DNA of 64,000 nucleotides from Clostridia bacterium (GTDB lineage: Bacteria > Bacillota > Clostridia > Oscillospirales > Acutalibacteraceae). The stretch covers positions 1 through 64,000 of the forward strand of contig CAAGMR010000014.1 of NCBI GenBank assembly GCA_900771085.1, given 5' to 3'. Positions 50,133 to 59,711 of this stretch are shown here, piece by piece. How positions within the stretch are numbered: position 1 is the stretch's first letter; the number at the start of each line of letters is the position of its first letter. The position numbers and the translations under genes are program-made. The notes beneath the pieces were generated by a model. That model ran no database searches, was not told the DNA's origin, and saw only the letters and a list, made by a program, of their open reading frames with translations.

Positions 50133-51326
50133 ATGGCAAAGTATCCTACAATATTCATCCATGGCTTCTTTGGCTTCGGCGAAGACGACATGATTGACAA
50201 GTTCATGCCTTACTGGGGCTTCCGTCCGGACCGCAATGCTATGAAGTATCTTACAAAGAAAGGCTATGAGGTTCATTATCCTACTCTCGGTCCTTTCAAC
50301 AGTGCGTGGGACAGAGCATGCATCCTTTATGCATATCTCTTTGGTGGCACAGTAGACTTTGGTAAGGTTCATTCAGAAAAGTATGGTCATGCCCGTTACG
50401 GCGAGACATTCCCTGGTATCATGAAGGATCTCGGTCAGCCGGGTCCTCATGCAAAGATTAACGTAGTTGGTCACTCATTCGGCGGCCCTACAGTTCTTGC
50501 TTTTGTTGACCTTATGACAAACGGCTTCAAAGAAGAAGTTGAAGGCACTCCTGCAGACGAACTTTCACCACTCTTCAAGGGCGGTATGGGTAACCTCATT
50601 CATACAGCTACAACACTTTCAGGTGTTAACAACGGTACTCTTCTTTCAGACTGCGTAAATGGCGGTACACGTATTCGCAAGGTTGCAGGTTCACTCTTTA
50701 CACTTATGGTAGTAATTGGCGACATTGAAGCTGTTCGTAAGTTCTGGGACTTCAGATTTGCTCAGTGGGGCACAATGAAGAACAAGGAGGATGTTAAGGG
50801 TACAACTGTTAAGAACCCTCTTAAGTATAAGAAGGAAATTCTCCGCTTCATCGACAATGGTCCAGATGATATCGGTAACGAAATGAAGGTTGTATTTGCA
50901 CAGCCAATCAACGACATGCGTGGCCCAATCAGCCCTGACACATATTACTTCGCACGTCGTGCTGTAAAGTCACACGACAGAGGCGACGGCAAGCATCGCA
51001 TGGACAAGGGATGCTTCCCACTTTCACCAATCGCAGGTATCGCAACAGGCGGTTACTTCACAGATGAACTCAGAGAGAAGTATGGCGTAGAACCAAAGAC
51101 ATGGGGTCCAAACGATGGTTTCGTAAACCTTCCGGGACAGAACGCCCCATTCAACCAGCCTTCAGAAGAAGCTAAGAGCTTCAACGAAGACTTCAAGAAG
51201 GGTATCTGGTACAACATGCCTGTAGAGTACAAGGATCATCTCTCATGGGTAGGCCCATTCGAGAAGAAGAAAGTATTCTACAAGTACTATCTCGACATGC
51301 AGAAGCTCTTCGAGAAACTTGACTGA
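50133..51326 (+). CDS. Cytoplasmic lipase/esterase (family I.5-like)
   Basis: The 397-residue protein has the lipase nucleophile motif VGHSFGG with Ser115, and the N-terminal oxyanion region FIHGFFGFGE. A likely catalytic aspartate lies in WGPNDGFVNLPG near 332 and a histidine in YKDHLSWVG near 370. The overall layout resembles staphylococcal and Geobacillus lipases, but there is no signal peptide, so it probably acts inside the cell on lipids or esters. It is homologous to the 47127 protein, with citrate synthase between them. GGAGG lies before the ATG. Confidence 0.87.
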   Translation: MAKYPTIFIHGFFGFGEDDMIDKFMPYWGFRPDRNAMKYLTKKGYEVHYPTLGPFNSAWDRACILYAYLFGGTVDFGKVHSEKYGHARYGETFPGIMKDLGQPGPHAKINVVGHSFGGPTVLAFVDLMTNGFKEEVEGTPADELSPLFKGGMGNLIHTATTLSGVNNGTLLSDCVNGGTRIRKVAGSLFTLMVVIGDIEAVRKFWDFRFAQWGTMKNKEDVKGTTVKNPLKYKKEILRFIDNGPDDIGNEMKVVFAQPINDMRGPISPDTYYFARRAVKSHDRGDGKHRMDKGCFPLSPIAGIATGGYFTDELREKYGVEPKTWGPNDGFVNLPGQNAPFNQPSEEAKSFNEDFKKGIWYNMPVEYKDHLSWVGPFEKKKVFYKYYLDMQKLFEKLD

Positions 51327-51361
51327 TTCTAATTAAACCCTAGGCAAAATAATACAAAAAG

Positions 51362-51400
51362 AAAGACCCGAGTCATTATCGACCCGGGTCTTTTTTTTTG
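51362..51400. terminator. Terminator between lipase-2 and ion-transporter genes
   Basis: AAAGACCCG-x-GTC pairs with GAC-x-CGGGTCTTT and is followed by a run of nine T's; the A-rich left side may serve the minus strand. Confidence 0.82.
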
Positions 51401-51402
51401 TA

Positions 51403-52752
51403 TTAGATGAAGAAGATTAACATGTCAACCAGGAAGGTTGGAACGAGGATTGCAAGGGACCAGCCCATGTATCCGAAGAAGGATGGCATTTTAATCTTGT
51501 TTTCTTCTGCGATTGACTTAACCATAAGGTTAGGTGCATTACCGATATATGTGATTGCACCCATGAATACCGCACCGGCTGAGATTGCTTCAAGCAGGTG
51601 AACGGGAACAGTACCGATTGTTGTTGCAACACCTTCGGTGAAGCCCATAGCGCCGGCAACTGTAAGGAATACAAGGTAAGTCGGTGTATTGTCAAGGAAG
51701 CTTGAAAGTGAACCTGTGAGCCAGAAGAAAGCTGCAGGAGCATCAATGCTGAGTGTGCTTCCGAGTTCCTTAAGAATGATAAGTGCAGGCTGCATGGTAA
51801 TGAAGATACCGATGAAGAGGAGTGCAACCTCTTTGATAGGACCCCATGTGAATTCGTTCTTGTCGCGAACTTCCTGCTTTGTTGTCTTGTAAGAGAGAAG
51901 TGCGGAGATAAGAATGAGAGCAACCTCAATCATCTGAGGGAATGTAAATGTAATTTCCTCATAAATGTGAAGTCCCTTCACAGCGCCGCTTGCATCCTGG
52001 AAGGCTGCAAGTGTTGGAAGATAACCGCTGAGAATAACTGCAGCGATAATGATGAGAAGGAAGATTACATTGTGAGCGCCTGATACTTTAATTGTTTTGT
52101 CTGTTTTTACTTTAAGCTCAGGAACAAGTCCATCGGCAAGATCCTTCTTGTAATTCCTGTTGTCGAGGAAGAAGAATACTGTAAGGAGTATTACCATGTT
52201 GACAACGAGAATAGGGAAGAGCTTCATTGACCAGAAGAATGGAACTCCACGAGAGAATCCCATAAGGAGAGGTGGGTCACCGATTGGGGTGAGGCATCCT
52301 CCGATGTTTGATACGAGGAAGATAAAGAAGACTATAAGGTGAGTCTTTCTATGTCTCCAGCCGTTCATTCTCATAAGTGGTCTGATAAGAACCATGGATG
52401 AACCGGTTGTACCAATGAATGATGAGAGTAACGCGCCTATTGCAAGTACGGCCGCATTGGTCTTGGGTTTACCAACGATATTGCCTTCGATGGTAATGTT
52501 GCCGGCTACACAGAATAATCCGAAAAGAAGGATTATGAATGTGATATAGTCACCAACGATACACTCAAGTACTACGTCCAATGTTTCTGCTGCGCCTTCT
52601 CCGATCGCAAATGGAACCACGAACAGAAGTGACCAAAGAGCAACAATTAGTGGACAATACTTTTCCCAGAACTCAGGCTTGAGGATAGGAAAAAGAGCAA
52701 TAGAGAGTAGCATTCCTGCAAAAGGAATACAGTAAAGTGCACTGATTGCCAT
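51403..52752 (-). CDS. Sodium:proton antiporter / CitMHS-type permease
   Basis: The 449-residue membrane protein has 10-12 predicted helices. The conserved segments SFIGTTGSSMVLIRPLMRMNGWR near 110, NIGGCLTPIGDPPLLMGF near 150 and SSFLDNTPTYLVFL near 350 place it in the ion-transporter superfamily, in the branch annotated as sodium:proton antiporter or CitMHS-like. Substrate is not resolved. ATG 52752 is chosen because AAAGGAAA precedes it and the first helix follows directly; the longer frame to 52857 adds a hydrophilic stretch across the promoter area. Confidence 0.82.
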   Translation of the reverse strand: MAISALYCIPFAGMLLSIALFPILKPEFWEKYCPLIVALWSLLFVVPFAIGEGAAETLDVVLECIVGDYITFIILLFGLFCVAGNITIEGNIVGKPKTNAAVLAIGALLSSFIGTTGSSMVLIRPLMRMNGWRHRKTHLIVFFIFLVSNIGGCLTPIGDPPLLMGFSRGVPFFWSMKLFPILVVNMVILLTVFFFLDNRNYKKDLADGLVPELKVKTDKTIKVSGAHNVIFLLIIIAAVILSGYLPTLAAFQDASGAVKGLHIYEEITFTFPQMIEVALILISALLSYKTTKQEVRDKNEFTWGPIKEVALLFIGIFITMQPALIILKELGSTLSIDAPAAFFWLTGSLSSFLDNTPTYLVFLTVAGAMGFTEGVATTIGTVPVHLLEAISAGAVFMGAITYIGNAPNLMVKSIAEENKIKMPSFFGYMGWSLAILVPTFLVDMLIFFI

Positions 52753-52945
52753 AAAACTTTGATTTCCTTTCTGAAAATTATTTTTTTCTCTGAGCATAGA
52801 GAAAACCCTATGTTCAAAGTTTGTATGATTATAACACACATAACATTCGTTTTTCATAATAATGTTGGTTTTTCATCGATAAATCTTTAACGAAGTGATT
52901 TATGGGTTTATAATATATCTAAAAACTTAGCAGGAGGTAACTCCA

Positions 52946-54751
52946 ATGGGAGATACACTTAAAGAACGTTCTGAGCTTTCACCGGAATATATGTGGGACC
53001 TCTCCACACTTTTCGAGAGCGACGAAGCGTTTGAAAAAGAACTTGGCGCAGTATCTGACGATATCGCAAAGATTAAGACCTTTGAAGGAACTCTTAATAC
53101 TGCTGAAAATGTCAGATCATATTTTGACTTTGAGACAGCTCTTGGAGAGAGACTGTCCAATCTCTTCTGCTATGCCAACCTTAGAAGAAGTGAGGATACC
53201 AGGGCCGAAGATGCCCAGAGTATGTATCTTCGCGTTTATGGCGTCTATGTTGGCGCAATATCTGAAATGGCGTTTTCAGAACCTGAAATTCTGGTACAGG
53301 ATAAGGAAAAACTGGAAGAATGGAAAGAAAGTAAAGTGTTATCCCTTTACAAGTACAACATTGAAAAGCTGATTCGCCATAAAGAGCACACTCTTAGCGC
53401 TAGCGAAGAGACTCTTCTGGCGCGATTTGGCGAGGTTTTTGGCGCCTCGGCGGAGACGGCCGACAACCTCCAGGATGCCGATATGGTCTTCGACTCCGTC
53501 AGAGACGGAGCGGGTGAAGACCATGAAGTGACAGGTTCCAATTACATTCTTCATCAGATGTCTCCGGACAGAGTTCTTCGTGAGAATTCATTCAGGAGTT
53601 TTTACAAGGGGTACAGGCAGCACAACAATACATTTGCATCTACTTACGGGGCTACCGTCAAGGGAGCTGCCGTTGAGGCGTCCGTCAGACATTATGGCTC
53701 ATCCAGAGAGATGTATATGGCCGGCGAAAACATTCCGGTTGAGGTTTATGACAACCTCATTGCAACCGTAAGAAAGTACATGCCGGTAATGTACAGATAC
53801 GTTGAACTCAGAAAGAAGATTCTCGGCATAGAAGATCTTCATTACTTTGATGTTTATGCTCCTCTTGCCGACGAGAGCAAGAAGACTTATTCATATGAGC
53901 AGGCTCAACAGATGGTGCTCGATGCCATCGCACCACTCGGAGAGGATTACGTAAACATCGTCAGGGGCGCATACCGTGACAACTGGATTGACGTTTACCC
54001 TAACAAGGGCAAGAGCGGCGGAGCTTTTTCTTCGGGAACATATAGCTCAAACCCTTATATCCTTACAAACTTCACGGGCACACTCGACAGTGTTTCAACA
54101 ATAGCTCATGAGATGGGACATTCCATGCACAGCTACTTCTCAAACCACAACCAGCCTGCGCACCTTGCAGACTACACCATCTTTGTGGCAGAAGTTGCAT
54201 CTACAGTAAATGAGAATCTCCTTATCACAGGCCTTCTCAAAGAATGCACAGATCCACATGAGAAGCTGTCGCTTCTTAACCAGTACCTTGAAAACTTCAA
54301 GGGTACTGTTTTCAGACAGACCATGTTTGCAGAGTTTGAAAGAGAAGCACACGCCATGGCTGAACGCGGAGAGGCAATGACTCCTGCGGCCCTCAACGAG
54401 CTTTATGAAGGGCTTGTAAGAGACTACTTCGGAGATGCCCTCATCATGGACGAAGAGGTAGCATATGAATGGTCACGCATTCCGCATTTCTACAGACCGT
54501 TCTATGTTTACAAGTATGCGACCAGCTACTGTGCCGCAATGGCAATTACCGAAGGCATTCTTTCAGAAGGACAGCCTGCTGTTGACAGGTACAGAAAGTT
54601 CCTGACTCTTGGCGGAAGCATGGATCCTCTTGATGAACTCAAGGTTGCAGGCGTAGACCTCAGCATTCCGGACCCTATAGAAACTGCACTTGAGAAGTTC
54701 GAGAAAGTTCTAGCAGAGGCTGAGGAAACCTATGATGCCATCTGCGGCTGA
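52946..54751 (+). CDS. pepF: Oligoendopeptidase F
   Basis: The 601-residue M3B zinc peptidase degrades peptides in the cytoplasm. The metal and catalytic motif IAHEMGHSMHSYF lies near residue 388, and a second zinc-binding glutamate follows about 25 residues later (VAEVASTVNE). The first 200 residues form the typical helical N-terminal domain. Length is standard. CAGGAGGT lies before ATG 52946. It is monocistronic. Confidence 0.95.
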   Translation: MGDTLKERSELSPEYMWDLSTLFESDEAFEKELGAVSDDIAKIKTFEGTLNTAENVRSYFDFETALGERLSNLFCYANLRRSEDTRAEDAQSMYLRVYGVYVGAISEMAFSEPEILVQDKEKLEEWKESKVLSLYKYNIEKLIRHKEHTLSASEETLLARFGEVFGASAETADNLQDADMVFDSVRDGAGEDHEVTGSNYILHQMSPDRVLRENSFRSFYKGYRQHNNTFASTYGATVKGAAVEASVRHYGSSREMYMAGENIPVEVYDNLIATVRKYMPVMYRYVELRKKILGIEDLHYFDVYAPLADESKKTYSYEQAQQMVLDAIAPLGEDYVNIVRGAYRDNWIDVYPNKGKSGGAFSSGTYSSNPYILTNFTGTLDSVSTIAHEMGHSMHSYFSNHNQPAHLADYTIFVAEVASTVNENLLITGLLKECTDPHEKLSLLNQYLENFKGTVFRQTMFAEFEREAHAMAERGEAMTPAALNELYEGLVRDYFGDALIMDEEVAYEWSRIPHFYRPFYVYKYATSYCAAMAITEGILSEGQPAVDRYRKFLTLGGSMDPLDELKVAGVDLSIPDPIETALEKFEKVLAEAEETYDAICG

Positions 54752-54819
54752 CTTGCCGATGGTCAATCGCTAAAAAAATACAAATTTTAATAAAATTGTG
54801 TTATAATCAACATTAAATT

Positions 54820-54858
54820 AAGGCGCTCCTTTAATTTCTATTCGAGGAGCGCTTTCTT
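54820..54858 (+). terminator. Terminator after pepF / leader hairpin
   Basis: GCGCTCCT (54823-54830) pairs with AGGAGCGC (54845-54852) and is followed by TTTCTT. A TATAAT at 54802-54807 precedes it, so it could alternatively be a leader hairpin of the next gene; a terminator for pepF is simpler. Confidence 0.6.
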
Positions 54859-54891
54859 AATAGGAAAATTTTTGTTAGGAGAGGATTTGCT

Positions 54892-55743
54892 ATGGCAAAA
54901 ACCACTATCTGGGTTGTCGGAGCCAAAGGCCGACTTGGCAGCGAACTCGTCAACAGACTTAAAGGTATTCCGGGTAACAAAATCATCGGAACAGATATTG
55001 ATGTCGATATCACAGATTCAGATGCTGTAGAACAGGCAGCTGATATTTATCGTCCAAATATCATCATCAACTGCGCAAGTATCAGCGAAATTGATGAATG
55101 CGAAGCAGATAAGGTAAAGGCATTCAAGGTAAATGCACTTGGTGTAAGAAACCTAGCTACAGCTTCACGCAGAATAGGTGCAAGAATCATTCAGATGTCA
55201 ACAGATGACGTATTTGACGGTGCTGAAGAAGGCTGTTTCTCAGAGTTCGATACTCCACAGCCAAAATCAGTTTATGCAAAGTCAAAGCTTGCAGGTGAAA
55301 ACTATGTAAGAGAACTTAACCCAAAGCACCTCATTATCAGAAGTTCATGGGTTTATGGCTCAGGCTCAGAGAATCCTGACTACTACAAGAAGTGCCTTGA
55401 CAGAGCAGCAAAAGGAGAATCCTTCACTGCTGCCGAGAACCGTATAAGCACACCTACAAGTGCATGGGCTCTTGCAAAGGCAATTTCTGTTCTTATTGAC
55501 GAAGGCGAATATGGTATTTTCCATGCTTCAAGCGAAGGCGAATGCTCACGTTACGAATATGCAAGAAAAGTTCTCGAACTCAATGGCTACGATCCTGACC
55601 TTGTAAAGCCAACATCCCGCATAGAGGACAAGAGTTCCACTCTCCTTGATAACCTTATGATGAAGATGACAGACGTATTTGAAATGCCAACATGGCAGGA
55701 GGATATGCAACGCTTCGTTAACTATCTTAAAGAGGAGGAATAA
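54892..55743 (+). CDS. RmlD-like NAD(P)-dependent sugar reductase
   Basis: The 283-residue protein is an extended short-chain dehydrogenase of the dTDP-4-dehydrorhamnose reductase family: WVVGAKGRLGSELVNRL at the N-terminus, IINCASISEIDECE, MSTDDVFDG, and the catalytic YAKSKLAGE near 142. RmlD would make dTDP-rhamnose, but no rmlA, rmlB or rmlC genes are nearby; it sits with transport genes, so the substrate could be different. TTAGGAGAGG lies upstream. The symporter gene follows after six bases. Confidence 0.82.
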   Translation: MAKTTIWVVGAKGRLGSELVNRLKGIPGNKIIGTDIDVDITDSDAVEQAADIYRPNIIINCASISEIDECEADKVKAFKVNALGVRNLATASRRIGARIIQMSTDDVFDGAEEGCFSEFDTPQPKSVYAKSKLAGENYVRELNPKHLIIRSSWVYGSGSENPDYYKKCLDRAAKGESFTAAENRISTPTSAWALAKAISVLIDEGEYGIFHASSEGECSRYEYARKVLELNGYDPDLVKPTSRIEDKSSTLLDNLMMKMTDVFEMPTWQEDMQRFVNYLKEEE

Positions 55744-55749
55744 GAACCA

Positions 55750-57063
55750 ATGGCAAAAATGAAAAAGAGAAATGAAAATACTGAGAAGAAAAAGCTTGGC
55801 CTTACCACTCAGATTTTCATCGGCCTCATCGGCGGTCTTATCCTCGGTGTGATCTTCAATCTCTTCATTCCGTCAGGCTATGTAAGAGATACAGTTTTTG
55901 TAGAAGGTATCTTCTATGTTATCGGTAACGGCTTTATCCGTCTCATGAAGATGCTCGTTGTTCCGCTCGTATTCTGCTCACTCGTTTGCGGATCTTCAGC
56001 TATCGGCGACACAAAGTCACTCGGTAAGGTTGGCGGTAAAACAATTGCGTTTTACCTTTGCACAACAGCACTTGCTGTAACAGTAGCTATTACTGTTGCC
56101 AACATCATTGACCCGGGCATCGGACTCGATATGTCATCCATTGAGCGCGGCGACGTTACAACAGCCGAAAACACTTCAATGGTAGACACTCTTCTCAATA
56201 TCATTCCTGAAAACCCATTTGCTTCTCTTGCACAGGGAACAATGCTTCAGGTTATCCTTTTCGCCCTTGTTGTAGGTATTCTCCTTGCCAAGATGGGCGA
56301 GCGTGCAGAACTCATTGCCAACTTCATGAACCAGATGAATGACCTCATGATGGAAATGACAAACCTCGTTATGAAGTTTGCTCCAATCGGCGTATTCTGC
56401 ATGATTTCAAGAACTTTCGCAAACCTCGGTATGGACGCATTTGTACCTCTTCTCAAGTACATGGGTTCAGTTGTAGGCGGTCTCGGCGTTCAGCTTCTTG
56501 TTGTTTACATGCTTCTTCTCTTCGTATTCACAAGACTCAACCCGATCAGATTCTTAAAGAAATTCTTCCCGGTTATGGCATTCGCATTCTCAACATCAAC
56601 ATCCAATGCGACCATTCCTCTTAACATTGAAACACTCGACGAGAAAATCGGCGTTTCCAGAAAGATTTCATCTTTCACAATCCCACTTGGTGCAACAATC
56701 AACATGGACGGTACTTCCATCATGCAGGGTGTAGCAGTAGTATTTGCTGCTCAGGCATATGGTATCGACCTTGGCCTTAAGGGCTACCTCACAGTAATTG
56801 CCACAGCAACTCTTGCAAGCATTGGTACTGCAGGTATCCCATCTGTTGGTCTTGTAACTCTCTCCATGGTATTTGCATCTGTTGGTATTCCTACTGAGGC
56901 AATTGCTCTCATCATGGGTATCGACCGTATCCTTGACATGCTCAGAACAGCAGTTAACATCACCGGCGACGCAGTTGTAACAACAATCGTTGCAAAGCAG
57001 AACGGTGAGTTCGACAAGGAAATATTCAACGACACAACGGAAGCTAATCTTGTGGAGGCATGA
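55750..57063 (+). CDS. Dicarboxylate/amino acid:cation symporter
   Basis: The 437-residue protein belongs to the DAACS (GltP/DctA) family. Features are eight helices and two re-entrant loops. The serine-rich motif FSTSTSNATIPLNIETL near 280, NMDGTSIMQG near 318 and GIPSVGLVTLSMVF near 360 are the substrate and sodium sites. It probably imports glutamate, aspartate or C4-dicarboxylates with sodium. It overlaps the next gene region by a few bases (ATGA). The final DRILDMLRTAVNITGDAV block is typical. Confidence 0.93.
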   Translation: MAKMKKRNENTEKKKLGLTTQIFIGLIGGLILGVIFNLFIPSGYVRDTVFVEGIFYVIGNGFIRLMKMLVVPLVFCSLVCGSSAIGDTKSLGKVGGKTIAFYLCTTALAVTVAITVANIIDPGIGLDMSSIERGDVTTAENTSMVDTLLNIIPENPFASLAQGTMLQVILFALVVGILLAKMGERAELIANFMNQMNDLMMEMTNLVMKFAPIGVFCMISRTFANLGMDAFVPLLKYMGSVVGGLGVQLLVVYMLLLFVFTRLNPIRFLKKFFPVMAFAFSTSTSNATIPLNIETLDEKIGVSRKISSFTIPLGATINMDGTSIMQGVAVVFAAQAYGIDLGLKGYLTVIATATLASIGTAGIPSVGLVTLSMVFASVGIPTEAIALIMGIDRILDMLRTAVNITGDAVVTTIVAKQNGEFDKEIFNDTTEANLVEA

Positions 57064-57065
57064 TT

Positions 57066-57914
57066 ATGCGTAAAAATATAACACTCACACTTCTGTGTCT
57101 GGTCTTTTCTGTCGTAATGCTCTTTGCGGGCTGCGCCACTCAGAAGTCTCCGGCTTCGCCGTCGACTCAGGATACACAGACAGTTGAAGTGAATAAAAAT
57201 ATCGTAAAAGATATTAAGGCCAGAGGACAGCTTGTTGTCGGCTGTAAGACTGACGTTCCAAACCTCGGCTGGTATGAGAGTGACACAGACAGATGGGAAG
57301 GTCTCGAAGTAGACCTCGCATATGCAACAGCTGCAAAAATCTTCGACAGGACAGTCGAAGAGGTAAAGGCCGAAGGCCTTGTGAAGCTTGTACCCGTAAC
57401 GGTTGCAGACCGTGAGGAAAAGCTTCAGGACGGTTCCATTGACATCATGATGGCTACATTTACCATTACAGATGCCAGAAAGCAGACTTATGCGCTCTCT
57501 GACCCTTACTACAAGAGCTACATTGGTATCATGGTTAACTACAACGGCTCTGACTCCAATTCTCTTGGTACAGGCGACATCCGTTCACTTTCCGACCTCG
57601 ACGGCAAGTACATCGGCATCCCTAGAAATGCCACAACAAGAGAGGATTTCATCTCTTATCTCGACATGATGAACACCGTTAAGGTATCTCCGATCTTCAG
57701 TGAGTATGACAGCTATCCAACCATCTACAAGGCTTTAAAGAACGGCAACGTAGATGCCATGGCAGTTGATATCTCTATCCTTAAGGGTTATGAGACATCA
57801 TCCACAAAGATCCTTGATATTAAGTTCAAACCGCAGAATTATGGCGCGGCTGTTATGCCACAGAATGCACCGCTTATCGACTATGTAAACGATGCGATTG
57901 GAACCATAAAATAA
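57066..57914 (+). CDS. Orphan family-3 solute-binding lipoprotein
   Basis: The 282-residue protein has a lipoprotein signal (hydrophobic stretch and lipobox LFAGC, Cys near 23). A periplasmic-binding type-2 fold follows with RGQLVVGCKTDVPNLGW, WEGLEVDLAYATAAKI, MATFTITDARKQTY and DGKYIGIPRNATTRED. The family binds polar amino acids for ABC importers, but no permease or ATPase is encoded beside it. It is coupled to the DAACS symporter. ATG 57066 has GTGGAGGC eight bases upstream; ATG 57060 is too close. The trp leader begins right after it. Confidence 0.88.
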   Translation: MRKNITLTLLCLVFSVVMLFAGCATQKSPASPSTQDTQTVEVNKNIVKDIKARGQLVVGCKTDVPNLGWYESDTDRWEGLEVDLAYATAAKIFDRTVEEVKAEGLVKLVPVTVADREEKLQDGSIDIMMATFTITDARKQTYALSDPYYKSYIGIMVNYNGSDSNSLGTGDIRSLSDLDGKYIGIPRNATTREDFISYLDMMNTVKVSPIFSEYDSYPTIYKALKNGNVDAMAVDISILKGYETSSTKILDIKFKPQNYGAAVMPQNAPLIDYVNDAIGTIK

Positions 57915-57917
57915 GTA

Positions 57918-57946
57918 TTGACTACACTGCTTTAAAGTAGTAAAAT
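57918..57946 (+). promoter_or_regulatory. trp operon promoter
   Basis: TTGACT (57918-57923) and TAAAAT (57941-57946) are spaced 17 bp, starting three bases after the preceding gene. Confidence 0.78.
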
Positions 57947-57949
57947 CTT

Positions 57950-58226
57950 TTCAACATAAAACCTGTGAAGCGGAAGTAAAGGTGAAACACGCTCCCAAAG
58001 AGAGCCTGCGGTGGTGAGATGCAGGCGGAAAACAGTTCATCATAATGGGCCGCTGAGGGCATGGTCAAAGGAGTTCGCTCCGAGTATTCCATGACGTAAG
58101 GCATACGTTAGTTGTCAGGGGTATGTTGGTACCTCGTTAAGTGCTCGGGTTATCCCGAGAAGCCAGGGTGGCACCGCGGAAAACTTTTCGTCCCTGACAG
58201 AGTGATGCTCTGTCAGGGACTTTTTT
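57950..58226 (+). promoter_or_regulatory. Trp T-box riboswitch
   Basis: The leader shows a long stem I region (57960-58085). The likely specifier is TGG at 58046-58048, just before GCCGCTGAGG, which matches tryptophan. The conserved T-box AGGGTGGCACCGCGG is at 58165-58179. A 13-bp terminator stem GTCCCTGACAGAG (58190-58202 with 58208-58220) is followed by T6. Uncharged tRNA-Trp would pair with specifier and T-box, allow the antiterminator and turn on the trp genes. Confidence 0.92.
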
Positions 58227-58241
58227 ATTTTGGAGGAAGAC

Positions 58242-59711
58242 ATGATTATTAAACCCGGTATTGAGGTCGCAAAAGAATATGCAAGATCCGGCGAGTATAA
58301 AAACCTTCCGGTTAAGGCGGAACTTTTTGCTGATATAAGGACACCTATAGAGGTCCTTAAGGCTCTCAAAAATGTTTCAAACCACTGCTATTTGCTCGAG
58401 TCCGTAGGCGGTGACGAAAAGTGGGGCAGATACACCTTCCTCGGTTATAATCCTTCACTTGAAATCACCTGCCTTAACGGTGAGATGCACATAGGCAGCA
58501 TCACAGTGAATACTGATGACCCGAACAGTTATTTAAGACAGATAATAAACGAACACAAGAGTCCGAAACTTCCGGACTTCCCGTCGTTCACAGGCGGACT
58601 TGTAGGTTACTTCTCATATGATTACTTAAAGTATGCAGAACCTTCTCTTCATCTGGATGCCAATGACACTGAATGCTTCCAGGATGTCGACCTGATGCTC
58701 TTTGACAAGGTAATCTGTTTTGATAACTACAAACAGAAGATAATCCTTATCTGTAACATCTCTCTCGAAGAGGACCTCGAGAAAGAGTACAACAGAGCAG
58801 AACTCGAACTTTCAGAGATGGCAAATCTCATTGCAAAAGGTGAGTTTGTTTCTGAAAAGCCGGGCAGACTCCTTTCCGAAATGAAGCCTTTCTTCAATGA
58901 GGAAGAGTACTGCAGCATGATAGAAAAGGCAAAGAATCATATTAAAGAAGGAGACATATTCCAGATAGTACTTTCAAACAGACTGGAGGCCGACTTTGAG
59001 GGAAGCCTTCTCAATGCCTACAGAGTACTCAGAACAACAAACCCTTCACCTTACATGTTCTATTTCTCGGGAACAGATGTTGAGATTGCAGGTGCTTCAC
59101 CTGAAACTCTTGTAAAGCTGGAAGATGGTGTACTTCATACATTCCCTCTTGCGGGAACCCGTCCTCGCGGCAAGACACCGAAGGAAGACAAAGAACTTGA
59201 GATAGACCTTCTTCAGGATGAAAAGGAACTGGCTGAACACAACATGCTTGTTGACCTCGGCAGAAACGATATCGGCAAGATAAGTAAGTTTGGTTCTGTT
59301 GAAGTTGAAAGCTACCATGAGATACTCCGTTATTCTCATGTAATGCATATAGGTTCCACAGTACGTGGAGAAATCAGAGAAGAATGTGATGCACTCGACG
59401 CAGTCGATGCAATTCTTCCGGCAGGCACACTTTCGGGTGCCCCGAAAATCAGAGCCTGCCAGCTCATAAACGACCTCGAGAATAACAAGCGAGGCGTTTA
59501 TGGAGGGGCAATCGGTTATATCGACTTTACCGGTAACCTTGATACCTGTATCGCAATCCGAATTGCTTATAAGAAAAACGGCAAGGTTTTCGTAAGGTCG
59601 GGAGCGGGCATAGTTGCCGACTCCGTACCGGAAAACGAATACCGCGAGTGCATTAACAAGGCGGCAGCCGTTGTAAATGCACTGAAGGCAGCGAAAGAGG
59701 TGGAATCATGA
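58242..59711 (+). CDS. trpE: Anthranilate synthase component I
   Basis: The 489-residue enzyme uses chorismate and ammonia from TrpG to make anthranilate. The chorismate-binding domain has FQIVLSNRLEADFEG near 240, the LAGTRPRGKTPKED motif near 304, GAPKIRACQLI near 398 and GAIGYIDFTGNLD near 425. The N-terminal domain contains LLESVGGDEKWGRYTF, which includes the tryptophan feedback site region. ATG 58242 has TTGGAGGAAG upstream. It overlaps trpG by four bases. Confidence 0.96.
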   Translation: MIIKPGIEVAKEYARSGEYKNLPVKAELFADIRTPIEVLKALKNVSNHCYLLESVGGDEKWGRYTFLGYNPSLEITCLNGEMHIGSITVNTDDPNSYLRQIINEHKSPKLPDFPSFTGGLVGYFSYDYLKYAEPSLHLDANDTECFQDVDLMLFDKVICFDNYKQKIILICNISLEEDLEKEYNRAELELSEMANLIAKGEFVSEKPGRLLSEMKPFFNEEEYCSMIEKAKNHIKEGDIFQIVLSNRLEADFEGSLLNAYRVLRTTNPSPYMFYFSGTDVEIAGASPETLVKLEDGVLHTFPLAGTRPRGKTPKEDKELEIDLLQDEKELAEHNMLVDLGRNDIGKISKFGSVEVESYHEILRYSHVMHIGSTVRGEIREECDALDAVDAILPAGTLSGAPKIRACQLINDLENNKRGVYGGAIGYIDFTGNLDTCIAIRIAYKKNGKVFVRSGAGIVADSVPENEYRECINKAAAVVNALKAAKEVES

